Shown one piece after another: positions 42,205 through 49,989 of a stretch of 64,000 nucleotides of DNA. The stretch covers positions 49,330 through 113,329 of the forward strand of contig CAXPDR010000019.1 of NCBI GenBank assembly GCA_964215955.1, given 5' to 3'. The notes beneath the pieces were generated by a model that saw only the letters and a list, made by a program, of their open reading frames with translations, did not search any database and was not told where the DNA came from. Source of the DNA: GCA-2706205 sp964215955. GTDB lineage: Bacteria; Bdellovibrionota; Bacteriovoracia; Bacteriovoracales; Bacteriovoracaceae. The translations under genes were made by a program, and so were the position numbers. Position 1 is the stretch's first letter. Each line of letters starts with the position of its first letter.

Positions 42205-42800
42205 ATATTAAAAATAATATGAAAAACGTTTACGAAAGTAACGCAAAAGCCTTTGACATTCAAAGGGGAAAAACTCTATTTGAAAAAAACTGGTTAGACC
42301 AATTTATTCAGTTTCTTCCCAAAAACGGTTCTGTTTTAGATGTTGGCTGTGGTACTGCAGATCCGATAGCAACTTATTTTATACATAATGGTTTTGAAAT
42401 TGTAGGAATAGATTTCTCTGATGGAATGCTTGATATTGCAAAAAAGAGGTTTCCAAGTTTCAAATGGCTTAATCATGATATGAGAGAATTTGAATTAGGG
42501 ATTCAGTTTGATGGAATTATTGCCTGGAATAGTTTTTTTCATTTGGATCATGAGGAGCAAACGAAAACTTTGACCAGCTTTTCTAAACATTTAAAACCAT
42601 CAGGTGTACTTATGTTTACTGCAGGACCAGGGCACGGTGAAGTCCTCGGTAAAGTTAATGGACAAGATGTTTATCATAGTAGCTTTTCTTTTAAAGAATA
42701 CAAAAGTATTTTGAATTCTTTGAAATTTTCAATAATAAACCATAAATTAGAAGACCCTGATTGTCAGGGTCATAGTATCTACTTAGCTCAGCTTAACTAA
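42180..42800 (+). CDS. SAM-dependent methyltransferase (class I)
   Basis: 206 residues from 42180, or 193 from the ATG at 42219 that matches family starts better. The motif I loop is VLDVGCGTADPIATYFI, the acidic residue is in IVGIDFSDGMLDIAKKRF, and the post-motif is MREFELGIQFDGIIAWNSFFHLDHEEQ. Target unknown. It overlaps the oxidoreductase upstream and ends 4 bases into the chemoreceptor gene on the other strand. Confidence 0.85.
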   Translation: MDKSRKFLNIKNNMKNVYESNAKAFDIQRGKTLFEKNWLDQFIQFLPKNGSVLDVGCGTADPIATYFIHNGFEIVGIDFSDGMLDIAKKRFPSFKWLNHDMREFELGIQFDGIIAWNSFFHLDHEEQTKTLTSFSKHLKPSGVLMFTAGPGHGEVLGKVNGQDVYHSSFSFKEYKSILNSLKFSIINHKLEDPDCQGHSIYLAQLN

Positions 42801-44767
42801 CTCGCCTTACCATAAATTACATCAAGGACTTTTGTTGTCGCACCTTTTAGACTGTTAGCCTCAGTTTTTAAATCTTCCGCTCTATCGTGTGTTTCATCTG
42901 ATATTGACACATTTTTATGGGTAACATCATTTAAGGACTTTATGGCCGCATTTATTTCTTGGATACTGGCAAATTGATTTTTAGAATCATCCATAACACT
43001 TAATGAAATATTACTAGAGTTTTGAATATTGGAAGAAATAATATTTAATTCTTCTTCGCATTTTCTAGCGACATTGACCCCATTTTTAATTTTGTCCATA
43101 GCATTTTTTGTTATGACTTCCATTTCTGCAGCATGGGTTTTTATATGTTCCTCTACTTTTTCTATTCCCTCACTGAGTAGGGATTGAATTTCTATCGCTG
43201 AATTTCCTGAAATATTAGCTAAACTTCCAACTTCTTGAGCAACAATTGCAAATCCTTTTCCATGTTCTCCTGCTCTGGCAGCTTCAACTGAGGCATTGAA
43301 TGATAAAAGTTTTGTTTGAAAAACTATATCATTGATTACATTTGTTTTATCAGCAATTTCAGAAATCACTTGTGTTATTTCATTAAGCTTTTGATTACTA
43401 TCTTCAATTTTGTTGGCAACATCAATATTAGATTGTTCAATATCTTTTATCGATCGAATCATCTTTTCTACAGCCTTTTTTCCAGACTCGACAGCGGATA
43501 TTCCCGTTTTTCCTATCTCAACAGAGTCTTGAATAGATAAATTACTTTTTTCTATACTTGTTTTTATGTATTCTAAACTTTGAGTTGTTTGAGTCAGGCT
43601 ACTTGCTTGAGTATTGGTTGCATCTTTTAAACCCGTAGAGCCATTGAGCACATCTGAAGCTGAATGATCAATTCTTCCGCTAATTTGATTTAATACATCG
43701 GCTACCTCTATTATTGGTGCAGAAATCTTGGCCTGTAAGAAATAGGAAATAAAAAGACAGATAACCATGACAACTAGTGCCGTTCCAAAAATTTCATATT
43801 GTAAGATAACTAAAGGTCTAAAAATTTCTTCGTGATTCATACCTGCAGCTAAGATCCATTTCATTTCCGGAAATGTCCTATAAGCTACAGTCTTTTTATC
43901 AATTTTTCCTGTTTTAGGATCTTTCCAATTATAATGGATAATTCCATTTTCTTTTTTTGCCATTTCTTGAAAAAATAATTTACCATCAGCATCTCTAGTT
44001 TCAAAGATATTCTTACCTTCAATGCTTTTGTGGGCGAGTAGGTGTCCTTCGGTGTTAGCAATATATGCATAACCCGTTTCTCCATATTTTTTATTTCTAA
44101 CTTCTTCTTTTAGTGCTTTTAAATTTGATTCTGCTTTTCCTACAAATATTGCCCCAATAATCTTTCCGTTAGATTTTAAAGGTCGGTAAATAGTCACGTA
44201 CCAATCATTGACGACAAAGGCCCTCCCCATGAAATCTTCTCCTGCTAGGATCTTTTTATAAACTGGTGAGTCTGTAGGGATAAAAGTCCCTGTGGCCCTA
44301 TTACCATCAAGTTTTTTAATATTAGTTGAAACTCTTAGGAGTCCATCATCAATTAACTGGAAGATAGTCACTGCACTATTAGTGTTTTTAGCGATTGTAT
44401 CGACTAGGTCATATTTTTGAAAAACTTCTATTCCATTGATTTTCATCTTCTGAATTTTTTTTGTGTGCTGCTCTTTTGTTATTTGATTTATGGCCACAGC
44501 TGTATTGTACTCATCAGGGCTAATTGTTGCTGTTTGGTTATTCACATCATGCCCAGCAATTTTAATGGCATGTTCGAGGTTAGTAAGGTTTTGTTGATAT
44601 TGGCTTTTTGTCACTTGGTAAATACTATTTACCTTTTCTTTCATATTTGTAGAGACTTCATGAGTTATAAGCTCTTTGACTTTAAAATAAACGATTCCGG
44701 AAATAAGAACACAGACAAATACAATTGATCCCAAAATTGTTAAGGTTAATTTTTTCTTTAAACTCAT
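42797..44767 (-). CDS. Methyl-accepting chemotaxis protein with Cache sensor
   Basis: 656 residues. Membrane helix 1 at ~8-28, a large periplasmic Cache sensor (~40-320; FIPTDSPVYKKILAGEDFMGRAFV, GAIFVGKAESNLKALK, GETGYAYIANTEGHLLAHKSIEG), helix 2 about 325-345, then the signalling tip NVINDIVFQTKLLSFNASVEAARAGEHGKGFAIVAQEVGSLA. It senses a small ligand and controls a CheA/CheW array. A sigma-28-like promoter lies just upstream. Confidence 0.95.
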   Translation of the reverse strand: MSLKKKLTLTILGSIVFVCVLISGIVYFKVKELITHEVSTNMKEKVNSIYQVTKSQYQQNLTNLEHAIKIAGHDVNNQTATISPDEYNTAVAINQITKEQHTKKIQKMKINGIEVFQKYDLVDTIAKNTNSAVTIFQLIDDGLLRVSTNIKKLDGNRATGTFIPTDSPVYKKILAGEDFMGRAFVVNDWYVTIYRPLKSNGKIIGAIFVGKAESNLKALKEEVRNKKYGETGYAYIANTEGHLLAHKSIEGKNIFETRDADGKLFFQEMAKKENGIIHYNWKDPKTGKIDKKTVAYRTFPEMKWILAAGMNHEEIFRPLVILQYEIFGTALVVMVICLFISYFLQAKISAPIIEVADVLNQISGRIDHSASDVLNGSTGLKDATNTQASSLTQTTQSLEYIKTSIEKSNLSIQDSVEIGKTGISAVESGKKAVEKMIRSIKDIEQSNIDVANKIEDSNQKLNEITQVISEIADKTNVINDIVFQTKLLSFNASVEAARAGEHGKGFAIVAQEVGSLANISGNSAIEIQSLLSEGIEKVEEHIKTHAAEMEVITKNAMDKIKNGVNVARKCEEELNIISSNIQNSSNISLSVMDDSKNQFASIQEINAAIKSLNDVTHKNVSISDETHDRAEDLKTEANSLKGATTKVLDVIYGKAS

Positions 44768-44797
44768 AAATATACTCCTAAAACCATAATTGAAATT

Positions 44798-44825
44798 TTA
44801 TCGGATATAACTGAAATAATTATTA
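44798..44825 (-). promoter_or_regulatory. Sigma-28 (FliA)-like promoter for the chemoreceptor
   Basis: On the minus strand TCCGATAA at 44805-44798 matches seven of eight bases of the GCCGATAA -10 box for flagellar sigma factor, with TAAT about 16 bases upstream as a weak -35. It lies ~31 bases before the ATG, behind which TAGGAG is the ribosome site. Confidence 0.5.
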
Positions 44826-44914
44826 AGAGAAAATTAAAGACATTTACCTATTTCTGAGTGATTTCGTAGATTATTGAGGTTTTCTTATTGTCCTTAAATA
44901 AATTTTATAATGGG

Positions 44915-44945
44915 TTGAGGGAGGGAAGTATAGAACCTCCCTCAA
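44915..44945. terminator. Hairpin behind the Cys-repeat gene
   Basis: TTGAGGGAGG and CCTCCCTCAA form a 10-bp stem with an 11-base loop, just past the stop at 44956 of the minus-strand gene. Confidence 0.7.
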
Positions 44946-44955
44946 ATATTTATAA

Positions 44956-45432
44956 TTAATTACAGGTCCCACCTACACAATAGTTTTGGCATTGAGAATC
45001 AAAGGTACAAGAATCACCTCTGTATCCATCTTGGCATGTTCCATTATGGCAATATCCATTACATTGGGAATCAAAAGTACAAGAATCTCCTGCATACCCA
45101 TCTTGGCATATTCCACTATAGCAATATCCATTACATTGGGAATCAAACGAACAGTGAGTTGGACCGTAATCTGGTTCAGGGCTAGGTTCTCTGTCACGAT
45201 CTCGGTGTCTATCGTGATCACGGTCACCGTGTCTACCTCTGTCTCTTCCGTTTCGATCTCTGTCACGATTTCGACGTCTGTCTCTTCTGTCATTTTTTTC
45301 ATTTCCATAGGTATCTAATTGAAAGAAATTAGAAACATTTGGAATTGATTCATTAAAATTTTCATTTGCATAAGTTATTTCACTAAATATGCTTGCACTG
45401 AGTAGCATCAATAGTGCTAAGTAAATCTTCAT
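44956..45432 (-). CDS. Secreted protein with an Arg/Asp-rich linker and three Cys-rich repeats
   Basis: About 158 residues from ATG 45432 (AAGGAGAATGGG before it). Signal peptide KIYLALLMLLSASIFSEITYA. Then a low-complexity run of R/D/H (NDRRDRRRNRDRDRNGRDRG...), acidic-basic alternation. Then three 24-residue repeats CxFDSQCxGYCxxGxCQDGYxGDS with four Cys each (C at 1, 7, 11, 16 of the unit), Dickkopf-like. The last unit is partial (QNYCVGGTC). Such repeats occur in secreted proteins of predatory or social delta-type bacteria. It likely binds a partner outside the cell. Confidence 0.8.
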   Translation of the reverse strand: MKIYLALLMLLSASIFSEITYANENFNESIPNVSNFFQLDTYGNEKNDRRDRRRNRDRDRNGRDRGRHGDRDHDRHRDRDREPSPEPDYGPTHCSFDSQCNGYCYSGICQDGYAGDSCTFDSQCNGYCHNGTCQDGYRGDSCTFDSQCQNYCVGGTCN

Positions 45433-45586
45433 CCCATTCTCCTTATTAATGATTGTCTCGATGAGCAATGAGCAAGTTATGTGCCAATTATTTAGTCAAA
45501 AAAATCACTGCTTAACGTAGCGCAAAGTGCGTAATGAAACTAAAAAAGTGGATAATAATCGACTAAAGCCAAAAAAGGATGAACTA

Positions 45587-45991
45587 ATGAAAGTAAAAGG
45601 AAGCTGTCTTTGTAAAGCAGTTCAGTTTGAGTTTAATATTAAAGATAAACATTTTGATGCATGCCATTGTTCGATGTGTAGGAGCTGGGGAGGTGGACCT
45701 GCTTTTACAGTTGAAAGTGATTCTCATATAAAATTCAATTCAGAGCATAACATTACGGTTTTTGAATCTAGTTCATGGGCCGAAAGAGGATTTTGTAAAT
45801 TATGTGGGACTCATTTGTTTTATAGACTTAAGGATAAAAGTTTAAACTTCTGTAATTTTAATCTAGGTACAATTCAAAATCACGAAGAGTTTAAATTTAC
45901 CAAACAAATCTTTATAGATTCAAAGCCAGAAAACTACTCGTTCTCTAATAAAACTCAAAATTTAACTGAACAGGAAATCATTAATGGATAA
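45587..45991 (+). CDS. GFA-family (CENP-V/glutathione-dependent formaldehyde-activating-like) zinc protein
   Basis: About 134 residues from ATG 45587 (AAAGGATGAACTA before it; a longer frame lacks a site). Zinc-binding Cys: GSC7LC9KAVQF, ACHCSMCRSWGG and FCKLCGTHLF. Full set CxC, CHCxxC and CxxC. GFA proteins are mostly of unknown substrate, a few are S-hydroxymethylglutathione synthases. Its end overlaps the ATP-grasp gene by 8 bases, in one operon with it and the SDR gene. Confidence 0.85.
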   Translation: MKVKGSCLCKAVQFEFNIKDKHFDACHCSMCRSWGGGPAFTVESDSHIKFNSEHNITVFESSSWAERGFCKLCGTHLFYRLKDKSLNFCNFNLGTIQNHEEFKFTKQIFIDSKPENYSFSNKTQNLTEQEIING

Positions 45992-46808
45992 GAAAAAACT
46001 ATATATCTTAACTTCAGAGAAATTACCAAATCTCTATTATGATGATAAAAAACTAATAGAAGAATTTAAACAGCAAGGATATGAGATTGAAGTTGTCGTA
46101 TGGGATAATGCTTATATTCCAGATCATTCATTAGTCCTTATTCGAACTATTTGGGATTATCCCTTAAAAAGAAACACATTTTTAGAGTTGCTTTCTGATT
46201 TTGAAAAGAGAAATGTTAAGACAATTAATGATGTCAGCACCATTAAGTGGAACCTTGATAAGTCCTATTTAGTTGAATTGTACGATAAGGGAGCAAGTGT
46301 CGTTAAGACAGAGATTAAACACAATTTTAAACTTGAGGATTTAGCTAAAAAGAAATTTCCTTTAGTTGTTAAACCACTTGTGGGAGCAAGTGGAAGAAAT
46401 ACATTTTGCTTAGAGCATGAAAACTTTAATCAGGATATTAATGCACTCGTTGGAGAAGATGTACTTATTCAACCTTTTGTTTCAAGTATTAAAACAATAG
46501 GCGAGTATTCTTTTATTTTTTTTGGTGGGAAGTTTTCACATGGAATCATTAAAACCCCGAAAGATGGGGAGTTTAGAATTCAAGAAGAACATGGTGGCCA
46601 CGTAAAAAAATATGAACCATCAAATGAAGAATTAGTCCAAGTTAAAACTATTCTCGCGTTTTTAAAATATCCATGTCTTTATGCAAGAGTGGATGTTGTT
46701 AAAGTTGAAAATAAGTTTGAACTAATGGAGCTAGAATTAATTGAACCTGAACTTTTTTTTCGTTTTAGTGAAAATGGTGAAAGAAAACTTATAGAGGCTT
46801 TGTCGTGA
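45984..46808 (+). CDS. ATP-grasp ligase of the RimK/glutathione synthetase type
   Basis: 274 residues, translationally coupled to the GFA gene (8-base overlap). ATP-grasp pattern: KKKFPLVVKPLVGASGRNTF (the K and the Gly-rich loop), GEDVLIQPFVSSIKTIGEYSFIFFGGKFSHGIIKTP (the E/D-E), then ELMELELIEPELFFRF (metal ligands N/E). Family enzymes join a carboxylate to an amine or thiol using ATP, such as cycloserine synthetase DcsG. Substrate unknown. Confidence 0.8.
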   Translation: MDKKKLYILTSEKLPNLYYDDKKLIEEFKQQGYEIEVVVWDNAYIPDHSLVLIRTIWDYPLKRNTFLELLSDFEKRNVKTINDVSTIKWNLDKSYLVELYDKGASVVKTEIKHNFKLEDLAKKKFPLVVKPLVGASGRNTFCLEHENFNQDINALVGEDVLIQPFVSSIKTIGEYSFIFFGGKFSHGIIKTPKDGEFRIQEEHGGHVKKYEPSNEELVQVKTILAFLKYPCLYARVDVVKVENKFELMELELIEPELFFRFSENGERKLIEALS

Positions 46809-47569
46809 AATTCAATCTCGGTGAATGTGAGGTAGCGCTTATTGTTGGTGCTGGTCATGGTATTGGACTTGGATTTGTAGAAGAAATTTTAAATAATAAT
46901 GAAATTATTCAAATTTATGCTACTTACAGGAACAAGGGAAAAGCCGAAAATCTATTACGCTTAGAAACTAAGTTTCCAAAAAGGATCAAAACCTTTCACC
47001 TAAATCCTACTCAGGAAGAAGAATTTAATAAACTGTCTAACCATTTTGACGAACATAATATAAAAATTGATATTATTATTAACTCAGTTGGATTTCTTCA
47101 TGACCATTTAATTGGACCAGAGAAGTCTTTACGAAGTTTTGATATTGAAAACTTTTTAAAAGTCATAAAAATAAATTCATGTATTACTCCAATGATAGCA
47201 AAGGTTTTCGAGAAGTATTTAAGAAGAAAAAAATTGTCCATTTTTGCAAGCATTTCTGCAAAAGTAGGGAGTATTGAAGACAATGCATTAGGGGGGTGGT
47301 ATAGCTACCGGGCATCTAAAGCCGCCTTAAATATGTTAATCAAAAATATTTCGATTGAATTTGAACGTAAAAAGAATAATTGTATCGTATTATCCCTTCA
47401 TCCTGGAACTACTAAAACCGAGTTATCAAAGCCCTTTATTCAAAGTACCAAATACATACTCCATACACCTCAAGAGACAGCTGCAAACTTATTAAAGGTA
47501 TTAGATGGGAGCAAGCTAAGCGATAATGGTCGGTTTTATTCGTGGGATAATACAGAAATACCTTGGTAA
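46805..47569 (+). CDS. Short-chain dehydrogenase, CsgA/C-factor-like
   Basis: 254 residues, GTG start inside the stop of the ATP-grasp gene (4-base overlap). VAGHGIGLGFVEE-type cofactor loop (here GAGHGIGLGF), catalytic Tyr/Lys in WYSYRASKAAL, and a C-terminus NGRFYSWDNTEIPW that resembles the end of C-factor CsgA and its relatives. CsgA-type SDRs in Myxococcus make a developmental lipid signal or diglycerides. With an ATP-grasp and GFA partner it could be part of a small-molecule pathway; this is inference. Confidence 0.8.
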   Translation: MKFNLGECEVALIVGAGHGIGLGFVEEILNNNEIIQIYATYRNKGKAENLLRLETKFPKRIKTFHLNPTQEEEFNKLSNHFDEHNIKIDIIINSVGFLHDHLIGPEKSLRSFDIENFLKVIKINSCITPMIAKVFEKYLRRKKLSIFASISAKVGSIEDNALGGWYSYRASKAALNMLIKNISIEFERKKNNCIVLSLHPGTTKTELSKPFIQSTKYILHTPQETAANLLKVLDGSKLSDNGRFYSWDNTEIPW

Positions 47570-47650
47570 CATGCTTATTTTTTATGAGTGGATAGGATTT
47601 ATATCTTTAGTAATTATTGTAATTGACTCTAATTGGTTTATACTAAATAA

Positions 47651-48862
47651 ATGAAATATCCAAAATTTGTAAAAGATAACGAATTTTATAAAATTCATCA
47701 AGGGTTAAGTGATCTTGAGTTGAACCAAATGTTTAGTTCCAACCTTAAGCTTCTTCATAAACTAACAACCTCACATTATGAGGATTTGAAGTATCTCATT
47801 CATGACTATTTAGAGGTTGGAATTAAAGTTTTTGGAATGGAAATAGGTATTGTTTCAGATGTTGAAGGAGATGAATATATTGTTTGTGATGCTATCACTC
47901 CAGATAAGAGCCTAAAACCTGGTGATTCTTTCGAACTGGAAGGAACTTATTGTAGAGAAGTTGTTCAGTCTGGTCGGGTAATAGGGTTCCCCCATGTCGG
48001 AAATATTGCAGAAATGAAGGATCATCCTGTTTACATCAATATGAAACTCGAATCTTATATTTCTGCTCCAATCTATAAAAATAATAAAATTTTTGGAACA
48101 TTAAACTTTTCATCAACTAAAATAAGAGAACATGGATTTTCTGAGTTTGAAAGAGAGTTCATCTCAATGATGGCCAACTCAATTGGTACTTTTCTTAAAC
48201 TTAAAGATAAAGAAGAAAGGCTAGAACTTTCTAATCAAAGAATTAGAAAGTTAACAGGTTTTGTGGCCCATGATTTAAGAACTCCGCTTGGAAATATTTT
48301 GTCAATATGTGAATTTCTAGAGGATGCTGATGAAAGTGAGAGAAAAGAACTTATTGAAATGATAAAAAATAGCTCTGAAAAAGGTTTAGAGATTGTTCAT
48401 ACTATTTTAGAAGCAGCTGTGATTGATAGTGGTAAATTAAATGTTGAGAAGGAAAAGTTAAGTCTAAAAGATTTAATAAATACTACTCTTGATGAATACA
48501 CAAAACATTTCAGTCAAAACTCTCTTACGGTTAATAAAAACTTAATCGATGGATTTGTGGAAGTAGATAAAGAGAGAATGATGCAAGTTTTTGGCAACCT
48601 TTTTTCCAATGCAGCAAAGTATTCCAAGCCTCAAACCTGTGTTGAAATCATACTAAAAGCCAAACAAAATAAAATTGAATTTAGTATTACTAATACTGTT
48701 TATACGGATAAGACTCAAGAAGGATTGGATGTTACAGAGTTAGGTTCAGTTGGACTTGGAATGGAAATTATTCAAGAATTGCTAAAAGTTCATGGGTCTA
48801 AATTAAAAGTTGAACTCCTTGGGAATAAATATTCATCATCTTTCGAATTAACAATCGCTTAG
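47651..48862 (+). CDS. GAF-domain sensor histidine kinase, cytoplasmic
   Basis: 403 residues, no membrane segments. GAF domain about 45-195 (VFGMEIGIVSDVEGDEYIV, IGFPHVGNIAEMKDHPVY, FGTLNFSSTKIREHGFSEFEREFISMMA). HisKA with H207 in FVAHDLRTPLGN. HATPase N-box NLFSNAAKYSKP is good; but the G1 box seems lost: instead of DxGxGI the strand reads FSITNTVYTDKTQEGLD, then GSVGLGMEI as G2. Some kinases still function with weak G1; others are pseudokinases. No response regulator adjacent. Confidence 0.85.
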   Translation: MKYPKFVKDNEFYKIHQGLSDLELNQMFSSNLKLLHKLTTSHYEDLKYLIHDYLEVGIKVFGMEIGIVSDVEGDEYIVCDAITPDKSLKPGDSFELEGTYCREVVQSGRVIGFPHVGNIAEMKDHPVYINMKLESYISAPIYKNNKIFGTLNFSSTKIREHGFSEFEREFISMMANSIGTFLKLKDKEERLELSNQRIRKLTGFVAHDLRTPLGNILSICEFLEDADESERKELIEMIKNSSEKGLEIVHTILEAAVIDSGKLNVEKEKLSLKDLINTTLDEYTKHFSQNSLTVNKNLIDGFVEVDKERMMQVFGNLFSNAAKYSKPQTCVEIILKAKQNKIEFSITNTVYTDKTQEGLDVTELGSVGLGMEIIQELLKVHGSKLKVELLGNKYSSSFELTIA

Positions 48863-48944
48863 TTGCTTTTTATTGGTAATTTTTTGTAAATAAACCTTCG
48901 TAAACTTTGTTGTTAGTTGAATTCTTTTGACTAATATTTTTCTT

Positions 48945-48956
48945 CAAGAATTCTTG
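48945..48956. promoter_or_regulatory. 12-bp palindrome in the kinase/fatty-acid hydroxylase gap
   Basis: CAAGAATTCTTG is a perfect palindrome. GAATTCTT also occurs at 48919-48926, upstream of TTGACT, so AAGAATTC-type half sites repeat. It lies 24 bases before the small split gene at 48981 and may be its operator. Confidence 0.35.
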
Positions 48957-48980
48957 CCAATATTTAATGAAGGAATAGCT

Positions 48981-49152
48981 ATGGTTTCTGTTATTTATCT
49001 TCCTGGTGTCTATCTTGACTTTTCTAAGGAAAAGGCACGAGAGCAGAAAAACTAATTCTTAGAAATCCCTGAAGTTAAGTATGGGAGTCGTAGAACAGGA
49101 AGAGCAGAGTTGGAGGAGTATGCCAAAGTTCAAGTAGAAAGAAAATAACACA
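48981..49152 (+). pseudogene. Small gene split by an in-frame stop
   Basis: ATG at 48981 behind AAGGAATAGCT gives 24 codons (MVSVIYLPGVYLDFSKEKAR...) ending in TAA at 49053-49055. The same frame then continues 31 codons (FLEIPEVKYGSRRTGRAELE..) to a second TAA, followed directly by a perfect terminator with T6. So the reading frame is intact across ~56 codons save one stop: a recent nonsense mutation, or a readthrough design. Unknown family; basic, no signal. Confidence 0.5.
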
Positions 49153-49154
49153 TA

Positions 49155-49200
49155 CCTGGACTTATATATATATATAAAAATTTATAAGTCCGGGTTTTTT
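49155..49200 (+). terminator. Terminator with T6 tract
   Basis: CCTGGACTTAT (49155-49165) pairs with ATAAGTCCGGG (49184-49194, one T-G pair), followed by TTTTTT. The loop is (TA)n-rich. It ends plus-strand transcription and its right arm covers the last codons and stop of the minus-strand gene. Confidence 0.85.
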
Positions 49201-49838
49201 ATTCTTGATTTAAATATAAAATCATATAGTGGAAAGGCAATATCAAAATGTTTAAGATCTTTAAGTTTTGGATCGTGGTGAGCCGTATGAAACTTTCTCA
49301 TAAAGTTTAGAGGAGTGATCTTCATCCATTTTGATTCTTTTGGAAGATGAGAAATATAATGGATGAATTCATAAACTCCATAGTAAATACCAATTGCTGT
49401 TAAATTTGCCCAGATAAATTCCAAATGAAAACTAAAGATAAAGTAAATAAGGATGGGAAAAATTAAAGCATAGGCAAGATAACCTAGTACAGCATGGTAT
49501 GGCATTAAAAGCATATAAGCGTCATTAGGTTGTGGGGGAGTCATATCTGAATTTATGTAAAATGCATGATGCTGGACATGCATGACAAAGGCCCAATTAA
49601 AAAGTTTTACTCGGTTGTGAAGAGCATATCTATGGAAGAAATAAATAAATGTGTGATGGTAAAAAAATGCAAAGAAAAACCACTTTATTGAGAATAAATT
49701 ATGGTAACAGAGATAAAAAATTCCAATCATGCTCAAAATAAAAACCAAAGCTATGAAAATTTTCTGAATCTTTGAGCTATACCAAGTTGGTATTACCGTT
49801 TTTCTAAAGTTTGTACGATAGACCTCTATGGATTTCAT
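49182..49838 (-). CDS. Fatty acid hydroxylase/sterol desaturase-like di-iron membrane protein
   Basis: 218 residues with four membrane helices. His-box set for two irons: HRYALH, HVQHHAF, HYISH and FHTAHHD, covering the HxxxH, HxxHH, and HxxHH of the family. These enzymes hydroxylate or desaturate lipids at the membrane using oxygen. Substrate unknown, perhaps sphingolipid, carotenoid or alkyl-glycerol. It is preceded by its own AT-rich leader, facing the split gene. Confidence 0.8.
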   Translation of the reverse strand: MKSIEVYRTNFRKTVIPTWYSSKIQKIFIALVFILSMIGIFYLCYHNLFSIKWFFFAFFYHHTFIYFFHRYALHNRVKLFNWAFVMHVQHHAFYINSDMTPPQPNDAYMLLMPYHAVLGYLAYALIFPILIYFIFSFHLEFIWANLTAIGIYYGVYEFIHYISHLPKESKWMKITPLNFMRKFHTAHHDPKLKDLKHFDIAFPLYDFIFKSRIKNPDL

Positions 49839-49989
49839 TAATCCCTGATTACTAAAAGATTGCTATTTGAGCAATAGGATATTTATATCTAAGGAAAAAA
49901 TACTCGAACTGTTCTGTCGGAATACGTTTTCTAGTCTAAAAATATAGCAATTTTCATTTAAAGAGTTAAAATATGAATAAGGAGTTTTA

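Noticed and set aside
44973..45308. Overlapping low-complexity frames in the Arg/Asp-rich region
   Set aside because: Shadow frames produced by the repetitive coding sequence of the Cys-repeat protein.
49165..49176. TA repeat as a microsatellite or CRISPR-like element
   Set aside because: It is the loop of a terminator hairpin and has no repeat-spacer pattern.
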